Source: Eriocheir sinensis (lineage: Eukaryota; Arthropoda; Malacostraca; Decapoda; Varunidae). From it: a stretch of 64,000 nt of DNA. The stretch spans positions 21,591,035 through 21,655,034 of the forward strand of contig NC_066516.1 in assembly GCF_024679095.1 (NCBI RefSeq). Direction: 5' to 3'. Position numbers and translations under genes: made by a program. Below the pieces are notes generated by a model. That model saw only the letters and a list, made by a program, of their open reading frames with translations. It did no database searches and was not told the DNA's origin. Each line of letters starts with the position of its first letter. Position 1 is the stretch's first letter. Positions 1 to 14,342 of this stretch are shown in pieces.

Positions 1-766
1 TCACTCTCCCAACAAGGGTTCAGGTGTGGCGGTCATTAGCACACAGCATTTGGCGTTCCCGAGGTGTTCTTTGAGAGACTCAGCATGGCGGAAGCGGCGG
101 AGAAATTACCGTACGTTTGGGACAGGCCGTGTGCGCATGCGTCCCGGCGTTCGAGTGTGGCAATGGTTATGACCTTGTGCCGGAACAATGGCGGCTGCAG
201 CGAGATTAAGGCGTGGCGGGGCAAGGCAGTGCTAAGCCACAAGAGCCTCGAGAGCTGTCAGACTAAGAACGCCGCAAGGACACCCGCCCATCGTGACCAG
301 CGGCGGAATGCGAACTTTTAGCGGCGCCTTTGACAGCCACCTGGCAATGATCCCCTCGGCCGCCCGCCCTCGGAGGTGTCAAGGGCCTGTCCTTCTGCCG
401 TTCAGGTGCTGGCTACTCTTACGCTCTCCTGGAGGTAAGCAAACAAACGAACACACATGCGCGGAGATTTCTTTATATTAAGATATATATTTTTCTTGCG
501 AGTAAATGCGGCAATATTAGAATCGGTTCGGACTGAGGTTGTCTGTTGAGGTGAATGCACAGAATCAGTGTTCGAAGTGCCGTAGTGCTGGGCCACGCTG
601 CCTTAAGATGCCGTTTCAAGAAAGACAGACAGGGATTGAGAAACAGAGACGGACAGAAAGAAAGACAGCCAAAAGGACAGACAAACAAATATCCCTTAGG
701 AATAATACACAACAAAGTAAAACAGGCAAATCTGGAGAAACATTAAGACAGATATTGTTACAGGCA

Positions 767-864
767 GAGTAAGACAGTCTGATGCAGAACATGAGACAGA
801 GAGGCGGTAGTGGACGAGTAAGACAGTCTGATGCAGAACATGAGACAGAGAGGCGGTAGTGGAC
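767..864. repeat. 49-bp tandem duplication, two copies
   Basis: The unit starting GAGTAAGACAGTCTGATGCA occurs at 767 and again at 816 with no differences seen over the 49 bases, so the duplication is recent. Confidence 0.85.
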
Positions 865-1805
865 TGGAGACATAAGGGAAGGCAGCGAGACATACATAGA
901 CGTCTACATTATAATCTTTTTTACAATCTTGAACGTGGCACATGCTTCAAGTCATTTCGTTCGGTAATAAGCAGTGGCGAGCTGCTGCAAGTATATAATC
1001 TCGGTAACATTCAAAGCCAGTGCAAAATCATCCTTACAACAGCACCTGGGTGGCAGAACAGCGCCTCGCCTGACATGGTTCGGGGGAAAGGGACACTGAT
1101 AGCCGCGGATGCGGTATTGAAAAGTCGCCGCTGCAATGTTGCAAGAAGGTGGATAAAAAGTGTTGAAATTCAAGTACACGGTGAGGCTGGCGGGATGAAG
1201 GGGTGAGGCAAGGCGGGACGCGGGGCGGGCGAGGCGACGGAAACGAAAGTTGTCTCCCATCATCGTCTGACGGGGGCGTGGGCGTGAACGAGAGTAGTGC
1301 AAGGTATGAATGGGACAGGCGCAAGGCTGGTTAGCAAGGAGTGGCGGGTCCGGAGGGAGCGACTGAGGAAGCAAACAAGTCCACGCGGCGCCGCGGTGGA
1401 GGCAGATAACCGTGACAAAACAAGAAAGCGTTTTATCTTGTGGCAAGAAGCAGCAAAAAGCTTAGCCTCTGCGAGCGGCCACTCCCCGGCCACAGGGGAG
1501 GCCGGGCCGCCCTTCAGGGGCTCAGGTGACAGACCGACGCGGCGGCCCAGCGTGAGGGAAAGTGATATATTTGCGTTACTTTCTGCTCCGTTAACTTGCC
1601 AAAATGAAGAATAGAGTAAAATAAACAAAATTCAAACCCGTTCATAACTCAAACAAGACTCAGTCCTGTGTAGAATTTGGTACCGAGCGGACGAAAGTGT
1701 CAATGTTCCTTCCGCTCACTTTTATTTGATTTCCGAGACGTGCGAAATCTGACACCTGAGGTACATTTTATTTAATAAGGAGTTTTATTTTCATTTTTGC
1801 CCCAC

Positions 1806-1808
<3 letters not shown>

Positions 1809-1890
<82 letters not shown>
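1809..1890. repeat. (GT)n microsatellite
   Basis: An uninterrupted run of about 41 GT units. Confidence 0.97.
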
Positions 1891-1892
<2 letters not shown>

Positions 1893-3101
1893 GAATTACG
1901 CTTTCCCATCGCACCGCCCCTGACGTCATCACTTTAGACCCTTTCCCCCCCGTAGGCAACAAAAAATGCAGGCCGGGCCACCACAAGGGCCCCCCCCATC
2001 GAGGCGCGCTTCGGGTCAACACACCGGTCCGCGGCGGCGCCCAGCACACGTCAGGGTTTTGTTGGTGCCTCAAGATATTAAACCCCCGCACGCCTGCAGG
2101 GACTCGTCCAGCCTAATAACAACCAACAAATAACAGTGGGACGGCCTCATGCTGTGCCGTGGACCCCTGAAATGAGGGCGGCGGAGAGGATGGCGCGCGG
2201 ACACATGAGAGGGGCCACTTGTTTTATTGTTTTACTATATTTTTTTTCTTTTCACTAGCAAAGAGGTTTAAGTTACCTCTTTACTGATCGTCTGACATTA
2301 CTGCTAAAGCATTTTCTATGAACACATACGACACATGGCGGGTTCAAAATCGTCGCAGCCATGACCACGACGCTCAGCCGACACCCACGCCCCGAGGAGT
2401 CCCCGGAGACCCTCTGATGGGGACACATAGAGGTTGCCGTCGCGCCTGTGTGGGGGGGCTGCCTCTGTTCCTCCCCTGGGATGCTGCGGGGGATTTACTC
2501 CTAAAAGAAAAAGTGTGGAAGAGGGGATTTGTGAGGCACCATCTCCGCCCGTCACACCACACACGGGATCCCGATTCCCTGCGGGCCCAGAGCAGTGAGA
2601 GCCTCGCCAGCGTTACCCTCCACAGGCATTACTTATGACACCGCTGCCGCCACCTGAGTCTTCCTCTCCAATGTCGCCACTTTCGCGTGCTGAGGCTGAA
2701 GGGATAAAGGACGAGGAGAGATGTAATTCGACACTGCGACTTTCTTTTATGTCTCTCGAGTGAAAAATCTGATAAAAAATAGATATCAAACGAGAGACCG
2801 AGGGGCAGTGGCGGGGCAAAGACAGAGCAAAGAGGAGATAAAAATATGAAACACTGTGAAGGGGAGGACACAAGGCACAAAAGACCTAAGAGCACATAAG
2901 ACAAAAAAATCATCGAAAACCCAGTGAAGAAAAAAAAGAGGGGTCACTGGAAACGCCCGTTACAAAACTTAAATCCGAAGGGGAAAGGACGGAACAAGAG
3001 CCGTCAGCCCTCGACCCAACCTTTGCTTCTTTCTTTCATTGAGACGCCGCCGCCCCGCCGCCACGGGAGGCCGAAAAGAGTGCTGAAAATATCCTTTGAC
3101 G

Positions 3102-3103
<2 letters not shown>

Positions 3104-3159
<56 letters not shown>
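3104..3159. repeat. (GA)n microsatellite
   Basis: An uninterrupted run of about 28 units, directly left of the AACCC-like array. Confidence 0.97.
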
Positions 3160-3163
<4 letters not shown>

Positions 3164-3171
3164 AATACAAG

Positions 3172-3363
3172 ATAAACCCAACCCAACCCAAACCAAACGA
3201 ACCCAAACCAAACAAAACCCAATCCAACCATAGCCATCCCAACACAATCCAACCCAAACCAAACCCAGTCCAAGCCAACCCATCCCAATCCGAACCCAAC
3301 CCAAACCCAACCCAACCCAACCCTACCCAATCCAACCCATCCCAACCCAAACCCAACTCAACC
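3172..3363. repeat. degenerate AACCC/AAACC array, telomere-like
   Basis: About 190 bp are built almost only of AACCC, AAACC and close variants on the plus strand. It resembles, but is not, the arthropod telomere repeat (TTAGG/CCTAA). It follows a GA array after 12 bases. Confidence 0.8.
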
Positions 3364-3699
3364 TCCTACAAATGACCCCCCTACACACACGTTACATTAC
3401 TTCAAGACCTCCATGGCTGCCTGTGTCCCAGCGCTGCGTCCTCGTCACTAGTTTTCCAGAGAGAAGAGAGAGAGAGAGGAAGAGAGAAGAGGAGTAACAG
3501 CAACAGGCGAGAGGAAAGTGACTGAAAACACACACAGTCATTTTTTGCCGAATTCCAGTCAACTATTTCTCGTTCCGTGGCTATTTCCTTGTTGGTGTCT
3601 GTCCGTTTGCAATGGCTCATGTGTTTCCTCTCCTACTATAAGCCTGAACCTATGCTTACTGAATCCGTGCTGCCTTAAAAGTGCCAACCTCCTAAGCTA

Positions 3700-4360
3700 G
3701 CATATACCATCAACATTCCTGCTCTTAGGGACCTCCAAACCCCCATAACTAGAACACCCCACACTCACCTCAATAATACGTCTGTTGGCTCCCCTTTACA
3801 ACACAGCCCCATCCTCCCCTAACTTCAAATTCCCCAACCTAAAATCCACAGCAATAACACAGCTCCTTCTGTCCCTCGAAATAGCAGCCCCCCAAGTAAC
3901 CTCTTAAAACACAGCGTCACCCCCTTAAGTCAGACTGCAGTAATATCCTCTCACCCGTCCACTGCAGTAACAAAATCCCTTAGCTCCCTACTGCAATAAA
4001 ACTTTCACCTAGTCCCATTACAATCACAGCCCCTCAGCTCCCTTCTACACTATACGCAGTCCCCAATACAGTAACAGCCACCGCCACATTAACACAAACT
4101 CAAATATCCACTACAATTGCACAGCTCATTAATTCCCTCTACAATAACACATCCCCTTACTTTCCACTACAATAACATACAATCTTAGCGACCCCCTACA
4201 ATAGCACGTCCCTCAGATCCCTACTACAATAAAACAGCCCATTATTACCCTCTTTAATGACATCCCCTTCGATCCTACTAGCATAACACAGCCCCTAGAT
4301 ATTCCCCTACAACAAGGCAGTCTCTCACCCCTTTACTACACCAACACAGTCGAGCCCCTC
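3700..4360. repeat. degenerate minisatellite rich in CTACAATAACACAG
   Basis: The phrase CTACAATAACA or a variant returns every 35-40 bases, separated by C/T-rich text such as CCCCTCAGCTCCC. The copies are strongly diverged, so the array is old; limits are approximate. Confidence 0.6.
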
Positions 4361-6404
4361 ACCACAATAGCGTCGCCCTGCACGGTGGCACTGTCCCTCA
4401 GTCACCTCTGGGATGACATTCTCGCAACGCCACTGCGACGGCACTCTTTCCCCTCCAGCCCAGCAGCGGTGAAGAGTAGCACTTGGGGGGAGGGACGAGG
4501 CTAGCCAGGGCAAGGGACGGGGAGGGCGAGGGGGAAGGGGGGCGAGGGTGACCTTGATGGATACAGAATCAGATGTCCTGTGCGGTCACGTAGCCTCCGG
4601 CACCTACGATCAAGGCTCTCTTAGCATACGTCGAACTGATGCTGCCCCTCCATCTCCGCCCTCCAGCCGCCCCCGAGACCCGGGTCGCTGGCTTGCCCTT
4701 TAAGTGCTTTACGCCCTTTCTGGAAGCCGGGTCTCGTAGAAATAAAAAGGAGTCTGCGTCGCGAGCGTTAAAGGAGCGAAAGGACACTCCTGAGCTCCCC
4801 AGTCCTGTTGCAGCTAAGAGAAAGGGGAAGGAGGGAGGGGAAGAGAGCAGGGGGAGGGGGAGGGGAAGGAGTGATGTGGGAGGGTGATGAACTTGCGGGT
4901 TGGTCACTTTTTTAAAGATTTATCGTTGTAAGTCTTGATTCAACGCAAACATCTCAGCATGGCCAACATGGCGGAGGACATAAACCTGTACAACACGAGA
5001 ATAATCGGAATGGTTGGCGCCTCGCCCCAAAACGGCGCCGTAACTGGCCCTGCAACACCGGCGAGGCGCCGCGCAGCTCGCTCACTTGGCAGAGCCGCAG
5101 ACTACACAATAACGTAAATGGTGCATTGTTTTATGAAGCCTCTGACAAAATACGCAAACAGCCCGATAAGCCGCCTCTACCCCTACCTGCCCTTCCCCCG
5201 CGCCGCCGCCGTTGACAGATACGTTACAGCGGTGTCTCAACCCTCCAGTACTGCGCCCTCGGCACCGCGGAGCAGCAGCCTGGCAGAGGATTGGGCGGCC
5301 CTCGGAGGCGCCGCCGTGACGCAAACCATCGGGCGGCCGAGGCTTCCCCGTGGGTTGCAGGGGTGCACAGGGTCGTGTTTTGCAGACTCGTCCCTGAGGT
5401 TTGCAAAATAGGCTCGTTGTCTCCCCCCCGCCGCCGCTGCCACCGCCGCCGCCAGCTAGCCTCGGTGACGCCGCAGAACCACGAACACAGCGTTTCTAAG
5501 CATCCTTTCTTTGTGGGGCGATTCAACACCTGCCCGCGGGGTGATCTATGAGACCACTTCCGGAGGGTTGGCGCTCAGGTTACTAATTACACACAACATT
5601 CATAAACCTCACGCGGACGCGCTCCCGAACACTAATACGCATCATCAAGGAAAATAAGCGAAGGGCGCGGGAGGAAGGCGGGAATGAAACATGACTAGAT
5701 CGAGACCGGCGGAGCGGACACTGTAAGGGGCAGACACAGGACGCTTCGGAGTACTGACAGTAACTCGAGTGTTCCCTGGAGGATCACAATCACCGTTATA
5801 GTCTGTAACTTCAACAGGTAACTAAAGCAGGTGTCTTAAAGTAACAAACACTCGACCACCCCAGCTACTGCAGTAAAGGATTCTTGGCATAACTAACGAA
5901 GAAACATTCTGCCATTCCACGTAAAATATGATCGACTATATAACGAAGAGAAGTCACTGCTCACTATACATGAAAAAGAAAATCATAATCGCAGGAAAAA
6001 GTGTAGCGTTGCACGTAAAAACACACCAAATTATATACAGCTGGTATGAAAAAGCATTAAAAAAAATATAAAAGTGTCTTCCCATGGTGCTCTATATCTC
6101 GGTTTGAGGGAAAGAAAAAAATATGTCTGGCGGCAACAAGAGGAAAGAATGTCTCGTGATGACACTTTCTTCGTGAGGGAAAAAAGTTCAAGGGCAACAT
6201 TTTTCCTTGAACCTCCTTCCTTGACTCACGCGGCTTGTCACATGGATGGCGTTTCCGGGGCGTGCCGGCAGGAGGCGCTGGGGGCACGCACGGCTGACCC
6301 GCCCTCAGAGAGTTCAATGTTGGTGAGTCAGTGAATAAGTCAGTCAGCGAGTGAGTCAGCGAGTGAGTGATTGAGTCAGTATGTCAGTGTCAGCGATTGA
6401 GAGT

Positions 6405-6438
<34 letters not shown>

Positions 6439-7534
6439 CGGCAATGGTAACAGTCAGTTGGTCATTCAGTAAGTGAGGGAATGAGTCAGGGATTCAGTGC
6501 AGGAATCTCAGTGAAACCAGACACTCAGTCAGCTGCTGTGTCGTCAGTAAGTGGACATTGCAGTTACGGTGATTTGCTGTCTTAATATTGTACTTCGCAT
6601 CAACAGTGTGCAGACTGATAAAAGTGCAAAAATTAAACCTTGCAATGCCCGCTAGAATATGGAAAGTCTGATGTCAAATGCTGAAAAGGGGAAAAAAAAG
6701 GGTGGTATCAAAGGGTGCGGGCCGGGGATATTCTGGCAGCAATTAGTAAAAAGGGCACGCACGGGCCGAGACAGCGCCGGCAAGGAAAGATGAACAGGCG
6801 GGTTGACAGGACGCCGCGCTGTGTATAGATACGGTACTCGGCCACGGCATGCAGGCGCAGACACAGCAGAGTGGTGGAACGGGATCAGAAACATCACCGG
6901 AATGAAAAGGAAGACAATAGGACATGGAAAAGAAATGACGTTGCGGCACTTTGCTCGGAGTAGAACCTATTTTTTCAAGTTTAAAAAAAGGTTAAGTTCG
7001 ATCAAAGTGAATAGCCTTTGTTTAATTTTAGCTCTTCGGGTAAAAACGGTTGACAATGATGATGACGGTGATGAAAAAACGTGACATTATAAAAACAGTA
7101 ATCATCAGTTGTTGACCCCTGAATGGCGTTCATCATTCATATGTCACCTGCACGCGCACTGACAGAAAGTTATCAATACATAAACATACAAACTAACTGA
7201 TCAATTATTAATACATAAAAAAATTCACAAAATCACATTCTGCTCCACTACAATATCCAATATTCTCTTTGTTAACAATTCCACATGATAAAAATGTTTA
7301 AGTGTGAATACGTAATCAATAGGTAAAGTTATTACAAAGGACACAATAAATACGCACAACTAAATCACAAGTATTTGTTTCTGGCTCTATTTATTTGAAT
7401 ATTCAACAGCAGTCAGTCAGTCAGTCGGCGGCCGGAGGGTTGGCGTCCCGTGATGGGGAGTATCAGTCTGTTTTTTTCCTGTTTACTTGAGCGACAGGCG
7501 GCACTGATTTGCTGCATGCCTCTGTTTTCCTGAC

Positions 7535-7538
<4 letters not shown>

Positions 7539-7596
<58 letters not shown>

Positions 7597-7646
7597 TGTC
7601 TCTGTCTGTGTCTCCTGTCTGTGTCTCCCTGTCTGTGTCTCTGTCT

Positions 7647-7685
<39 letters not shown>
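7539..7685. repeat. compound (TC)n / TCTGTG microsatellite
   Basis: Two TC runs flank an interrupted TGTCTC/TCTGTG part. Confidence 0.95.
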
Positions 7686-7687
<2 letters not shown>

Positions 7688-8435
7688 GAACAAAACAGGA
7701 ACACAACAGCGTACAAAACAAGGTTCATTACTCCATAAAGAAGAAGAATCGGACAGCCTTTGATGAATCCCTCCTTTCTGTCCTTCCTTCCCTCCCCCCT
7801 TCCTTTCTCTTTTTCTTCCATTCCTCTTCCCTTTCTCCCTTCTTTCTTTCCCCACTCCTCCTCCCTTCCTTCCTTAATTGCCATGACCTCACCCGTCTCT
7901 CGCACTCCATATATAAAGTAACAATAAGAAATAACAAAACACAAACAAGATTTCGTCAAAGTAACAACAGAGGAATATAGAGAAGAGAGGAACGTAGAGC
8001 AGGATTGCGTGGAGGGAGAGAAGAAGAGAATGAAGAAGAGGAGGAGGAGGAGGAGGAGGAGGAGGAGGAGGAGGATTAAGAAACAAGCAGAATAAAAAAA
8101 TAAAATGTGTAACGGAGAAATGAGTAAGACTGTGGAAATATCACGTGGACAGTCACACGAGGATCACGAGGGAGAGGCGAGAGTGGGGAGAGGGGGAGAG
8201 AGGGAAGGAGAGAGATGAGCGAGGATGATGAGGAAGAAAGAGGAAGTAGAGAGGGAAGGCGACAGAGTGAGGCAGAGAAGAGGGGGAAAGAGGGAGGGAA
8301 GGGGGAGGCAGAGGGAGATGAAGAGTGAGGAAGAGAAGGAAAGGAGAGGATAGGGAAAACGGAGGAGAGGAAGGAGGAAGAGAGGGTACGGAGGAAAAGC
8401 GGGGAGATGAACGAAGGGGATTAGGAATGATGGCC

Positions 8436-8486
<51 letters not shown>

Positions 8487-8555
8487 GGGAGATAAGGATA
8501 GGGGAGGAAAAAGGGGGGTGAGGGAAGGCACGAGCCCCGTCACTTACACCATTGT

Positions 8556-8656
<101 letters not shown>

Positions 8657-9108
8657 AACAAGGAACATCACATCGACACAACATTAATTAAGTTCCCCAT
8701 GACGAATCACCTCCCGAACTGTCATCACCATCACCACCATCACCACCACCATCATCACCAGCAGCAGCAGGAGCGTTCATCGGATTCCTGCGCTCGCCGG
8801 ATGCCTACCTGCCCGCCAGCGTGGTTCAGGTGCTCGCTCAGGTAATTATGAAGAGCTTAACGTAATGAAGGCACAAAGAAAAGTGAGTCTGGTAACCCGC
8901 GTTGCTCTGCCGTGTCGGGACGGATGGACCTGTGCCTGTACATACCTGATTTTTTTTATTTTTATTCGAGTTCATTAAAAATAGACCCGACTTTTTACTC
9001 TATTCGTTATTTTTCTTTGCTTCTGGGTTTAAATCATCGCCGGGGACTTGAGGGTCGTCGCTAGTGTCCGGTGTCAAGACGCAGCCAACTAGTATATCTA
9101 TTTTTTTT

Positions 9109-9227
<119 letters not shown>

Positions 9228-9540
9228 CAAGTTGTCAGCTAAACTATCCAGATTATTTTTATATAACATTTTCCCGATTTCAACAGGTTTTCATTCTTCT
9301 GTAGTAAAAAGTAAAATGTAATGAAACTTCTTTGACCAGAAAACAAGACAACCAACTGATTCACTGCTGACAAGACAGCCGCAAATTGTTGTAAGAAGTA
9401 TTATTTTAAGATATTACAGAGAGCTTGATTATCACTGAGAACACAATTTTGCCGCGAGTAACAATGGACTACAAGGCAAACACTTTACAGTTCCTGATTT
9501 TAACCTTCAATGAGAGCTGGGATGAAGGACGCCCCAATAT

Positions 9541-10453
9541 AAGTTTCCAGTAACAGTAAACTTCCAGTAACAGTAAACTTCCAGTAACAGTAAACTTCCA
9601 GTAACAGTAAGCTTCCAGTAACAGTAAGCTTCCAGTAACAGTAAGCTTCAAGTAACAGTAAGCTTCAAGTAACAGTAAGCTTCCAGTAACAGTAAGCTTC
9701 CAGTAACAGTAAGCTTCCAGTAACAGTAAGCTTCCAGTAACAGTAAGCTTCCAGTAACAGTAAGCATCCAGTAACAGTAAACTTCCAGTAACAGTAAGCT
9801 TCCAGTAACAGTAAGCTTCCAGTAACAGTAAGCTTCCAGTAACAGTAAACTTCCAGTAACAGTAAGCTTCCAGTAATAGTAAGCATCCAGTAACAGTAAG
9901 CTTCCAGTAACAGTAAGCTTCCAGTAACAGTAAGCTTCCAGTAACAGTAAGCTTCCAGTAACAGTAAGCTTCCAGTAACAGTAAGCTTCCAGTAACAGTA
10001 AGCTTCCAGTAACAGTAAGCTTCCAGTAATAGTAAGCATCCAGTAACAGTAAGCTTCCAGTAACAGTAAGCTTCCAGTAACAGTAAGCTTCAAGAAACAG
10101 TAAGCTTCCAGTAACAATAACCTTCCAGTAACAGTAAGCTTCCAGTAATAGTTAGCTTCCAGTAACAATAACCTTCCAGTAACAGTAAGCTTCCAGTAAC
10201 AGTAAGCTTCAAGAAACAGTAACCTTCCAGTAACAGTAAGCTTCCAGTAACACTAAGCTTCAAGTAACAGTAAGCTTCCAGTAATAGTAAGCATCCAGTA
10301 ACAGTAAGCTTCCAGTAACAGTAAGCTTCCAGTAACAGTAAGCTTCCAGTAACAGTAAGCTTCAAGTAACAGTAGGCTTCCAATAACAGTAAGCTTCGTG
10401 TAACAGTTAGCTTCCAGTAACAGTAAGCTTCCAGTAACAGTAAGCTTCCAGTT
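9541..10453. repeat. 17-bp tandem satellite, about 53 copies
   Basis: The unit AAGCTTCCAGTAACAGT (HindIII site in most copies) repeats across about 910 bp. Variants have AAACTT, AAGCAT, TTCAAG or AATAGT. Because 17 is not a multiple of 3 but no copy creates a stop in the used frames, the minus strand reads as a 17-residue repeat (LTVTGSLLLLEAYCYWK); this is an arithmetic by-product and not a protein gene. Several higher-order blocks are visible, since AAGCAT variants recur at intervals of multiple units. Confidence 0.95.
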
Positions 10454-10566
10454 ATGTGACGTCTTGCATGATGACGCATTGCACAAGTTCTCCTGCACGT
10501 TAACTTTCTTTTCAACTTTTTTCCTCGTCCGAGATCCAATCCATTTAGTCTAGAGGAGAATATTTA

Positions 10567-10690
10567 TTGAAATACAAGGATGCAGGTTATCTCATTTATC
10601 ACATTTACTGACTACAAGGGGTGTAGGTTACCTCATTTATCATTTACTGACATACAAAGGGTGTAGGTTATCTCATTTATCACTTTCAAA
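10567..10690. repeat. about 47-bp tandem repeat, three copies
   Basis: The phrase TACAAGG..GTAGGTTATCTCATTTATCA returns three times with small differences, ending in TTTACTGACATACAAAGGG between copies. Confidence 0.75.
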
Positions 10691-11292
10691 AAGATAAAGA
10701 ATAACTTAGGTGGGACGTTTCATGATAGGCAGTCAACAAAAGACACGGTACCGTGTCATAGCTCATCCACCCTCTGTAAACAAAGCCCGCGCATGCGCAG
10801 ATCAGGATGGGATGTCTTATTATAGCGGCTGTCTCATGACACCACACCGGGTACGCCAAGAGCTGCGTGCGTCAGGAGCTGCGCCGCTATATATATATAA
10901 ATATTTTTCCCCCTCGCCGTTACACAAATTACTGGCTCAGGCTTGATCTAGTTTTTATTTCTCCGTCACTTTCACCGTTTGTCTGCCAATCAACACGCGA
11001 AGGATTGCAGATATATAGACTTTTCTATAAAAACCCGTTAAATCGGATGAAAACTAATAAAACCATGTTGTAGCGGGTTTTGATTAAATTTTAAAAAATG
11101 AATAACTCCAAATTCCTTTGCAGCCTGGCATGAGATTTTATCCCCTGCGCTGCATTGCGACAAGATAAAACCATTAGCAAAATTATTTAAGATTTATTAA
11201 AGTCTCGAAAAAAATAGTTGTTTATATTCATTGAATGTAACAAGGAATCCTGACTTCTTTGAAACAATCAACTATGAAAACTGCCCTTGCAT

Positions 11293-11336
<44 letters not shown>

Positions 11337-11606
11337 GTCACTCCTCTCTTCATATTAGTATTTTTTCGGATCTATTTTCTCCATGTGTGTGAGCCACTTT
11401 TGTTATGTAGCGACTAAAAAATAATAAAAGTAATGTGAAAGAGCGACGCATGTCATGGTGAAGGGAACAACGCGCGGCAACACGCTGATGCCAGTATGTA
11501 CAGCAATCCAACCCCTTCAAACCAGCACGCACCGAAATGACAACAAAAACAAACAAACAAACAAAAATAATCGCCCACGCCAGCCATCAACAACAATAAA
11601 ACTAAA

Positions 11607-11644
<38 letters not shown>

Positions 11645-11675
11645 CCAAACGAAACCAATATTTATCGCTCAAAAC

Positions 11676-11720
<45 letters not shown>

Positions 11721-11996
11721 ACCACCACCACCATCATTACCATAACTCTTTCCCCTTTAAATTAGCTTCATTGCGGGTTGCGTCACGCCTTTTAGAGTAC
11801 TCAGACAACGCACGAGGGAGCACTTGGCGGCCCTGAGGAACGCCAAGGTCAGGCAGGAGGCGCGCGGGTGGAGTCAGCGGGTCCTTGGCAAGTGTTAGGG
11901 AGGGTCAAGGGGTGCAGGGCGAGGCGTGTGGGGAGGGGGTGGGGAGAGGTTCCGTAAGTGGCGGTGACCCTGCGTTGAACGAGTGATGGGGTGAGA

Positions 11997-12244
11997 GGTT
12001 GAGGTTGTGAAGGAGAGTGGTAACGGGACCACAAGGGAAGAGAAGGGGTGAAAATATGCGAGGGAAGAGAGAACTTGCATTAAAAAACGGGACAAACAAC
12101 AGACATCTCTTACATACACACACACACACAGGTTGAGGTTGAGAGGGTGAAGGAGGGTGGGAACGGGACCATAAGGGAAGACAAGGAATGAAATTATACG
12201 AGGGAAGAGAAAACTTGCATTAAAAACAGAACTAACAACAGACA

Positions 12245-12250
<6 letters not shown>
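11997..12250. repeat. 134-bp imperfect tandem duplication
   Basis: The text from GGTTGAGGTTG to AACAGACATCTCTTACA at 11997 recurs at 12131 with scattered changes; each copy ends in a CA run. Confidence 0.85.
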
Positions 12251-12287
<37 letters not shown>

Positions 12288-12579
12288 GCAACATCAACAT
12301 ACAGAGGTAATTCCCCCCACACCTCCTTGCCATTACCTGAAGGAGACAAAAAAGAAGAAAAAGCAGGATAGCAAACAGTTAACCATGGCCGCCAGCAACA
12401 TGGGACGCCTCGGCTGCAAAGATCAAACGCTCTACCCAACTGGTCTGGTCCTTGCAATGAGCGAACAAACACACGCACCGGACAAGAGGAGGAGGGAAAA
12501 AGTGGCATAAGTAGACCATGACTCAACTAACCACCCAACCCTTCCAGTGGTCAGTCAGTCTGTCGGGTTGATGCGTATC

Positions 12580-12618
<39 letters not shown>

Positions 12619-12692
12619 GGGTGGGAGGATGTAATGGAGAGGATAAGGGAAGGAAAACGGGGAGAAAGAGGAAAAGTCAGGCCGAGGAGGAG

Positions 12693-12747
<55 letters not shown>

Positions 12748-13450
12748 ATGGGGTAGGGGAAAGGGGAGGAATGGGAAGACCTGTTGGCAAGCTCCTCGTC
12801 GTGAACATGCCATTCATTCTATACCTCCTCCCCCCCCCCTCTCTCTCTCTCTCCCTCTCCTGACAGCGCGTGAGTACAACCGGCCCGCCACTGATGCCAC
12901 ATTATCATAGAGGTTTGGGGGAGAGAAACAGAGCCTTGGGCCGGAGGTATGTTGTGGGGCAAAATTTTCAACACCACCTTCCACCACTACTATAAGAGAG
13001 CATGACACCGTGCCAGATTTGTTTGACTTCTCTTTTCTTGCATGAAAGACCCAATTTCTTGTTAGCAGTAGCGCCAACGACGGTTTACCACGCTTACCAA
13101 CCTTACCGAAACGGGTGGTCACTGGAAAGTTGCCAGATCGTCGTACTCAGCATCTTTTATTTACCCATTTCCGACCCAAAAACTGTCTCCTCCGTCTCAA
13201 CAACTACTGTTGATTAATTTATACTTATCGTTGGAATAGTTACTTAGTGATGTCTTATTGCAATAGTGGTGTCAATAGCCGGTAAATACAAAGTAGCGAA
13301 TACGATAATCTGGCAACGTGGGCCGCTGGTCAGGCAAAATGTTTCATACTCTTTATTGTTAGGCTACCCTTCGCATGCACCGCACATTAGATAGCTCTGG
13401 AGTATAATGAGTGCAATACGAAGGTACACATGACTACTCACCCGCCGTGT

Positions 13451-13510
13451 TGAGGTGAGGCCCAGGATGTTGAGGTGAAGCCCAGGATGTTGAGGTGAAG
13501 CCCAGAGTGG
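13451..13510. repeat. 20-bp tandem repeat, three copies
   Basis: The unit TGTTGAGGTGAAGCCCAGGA is repeated three times, the first copy with one change. Confidence 0.85.
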
Positions 13511-14301
13511 TGTTCAGTGCCTTGCCTCACCTGAGCTGGAAAGACAGTTTTCACCACACGTGTCAATAGCTATTACACTGAAGTAGCAAGCTGCTCTTCC
13601 TCAAATATTAGCATTGTCACACATTGTCCAAGTCATGACAAAGTACACTGACACACTTCATCACACACAAAAAAACATAATAAAAGGTCTGTTCCCCTCA
13701 CGATGGGCACGCTGCTAGACGCGGCGGAACGCAGCCTCCCCCTGACTGTGCTGACCTCTGGTGTTCGATTTCCTGTATTCTTCCTGTGAACAGCTAAATG
13801 ATATGCATTGGTATTATCAGCAGACTTCATTCATTAAAAACAATAAAACAAATAGTTTTTAGCTTAGTTTAAAACAAACATGAATGTAATATAAAAATTA
13901 GCAATCCTGTGATGAAAGCACAAGCATACCAAGGGCGGAAGACACCTTTTCCTCCGCGTCGTCAAATAGTTCACGAAACACAACGTATTTAATTAATAAT
14001 GATGCATACGTCTCAGTATCATGCTATAATGAAATACAAGAAAATGAATACCTATTTTTTTTATTACACAGAAATGATATACGATTGTGCTACGCGTATG
14101 CACAGACAACAAATATCGGCGATAAATACAAGGCCATATCAACAAAACACCTTGTATTTACAACTATTTTTTTTTTAAACACTTACAGAAATGGAACTTC
14201 AATAGAGGCAGTCAGTTGAACAAAGGGTTATGATCGAAAGTTACATGGTTGCCACAAGTAGGCTACGTATGATATTTATTTTATCAACGGACTGTTACAA
14301 T

Positions 14302-14342
<41 letters not shown>

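Noticed and set aside
9541..10453. Possible CRISPR-like array
   Set aside because: Units are head-to-tail without distinct spacers, in animal DNA; it is a simple satellite.
9665..10539. Long minus-strand frames with a 17-residue repeat
   Set aside because: They are produced by the 17-bp satellite; all frames repeat alike, and there is no start context or domain.
10890..10905. TATATATATAAATA as a promoter
   Set aside because: No coding frame or exon follows on either strand; A+T-rich repeats of this type are common here.
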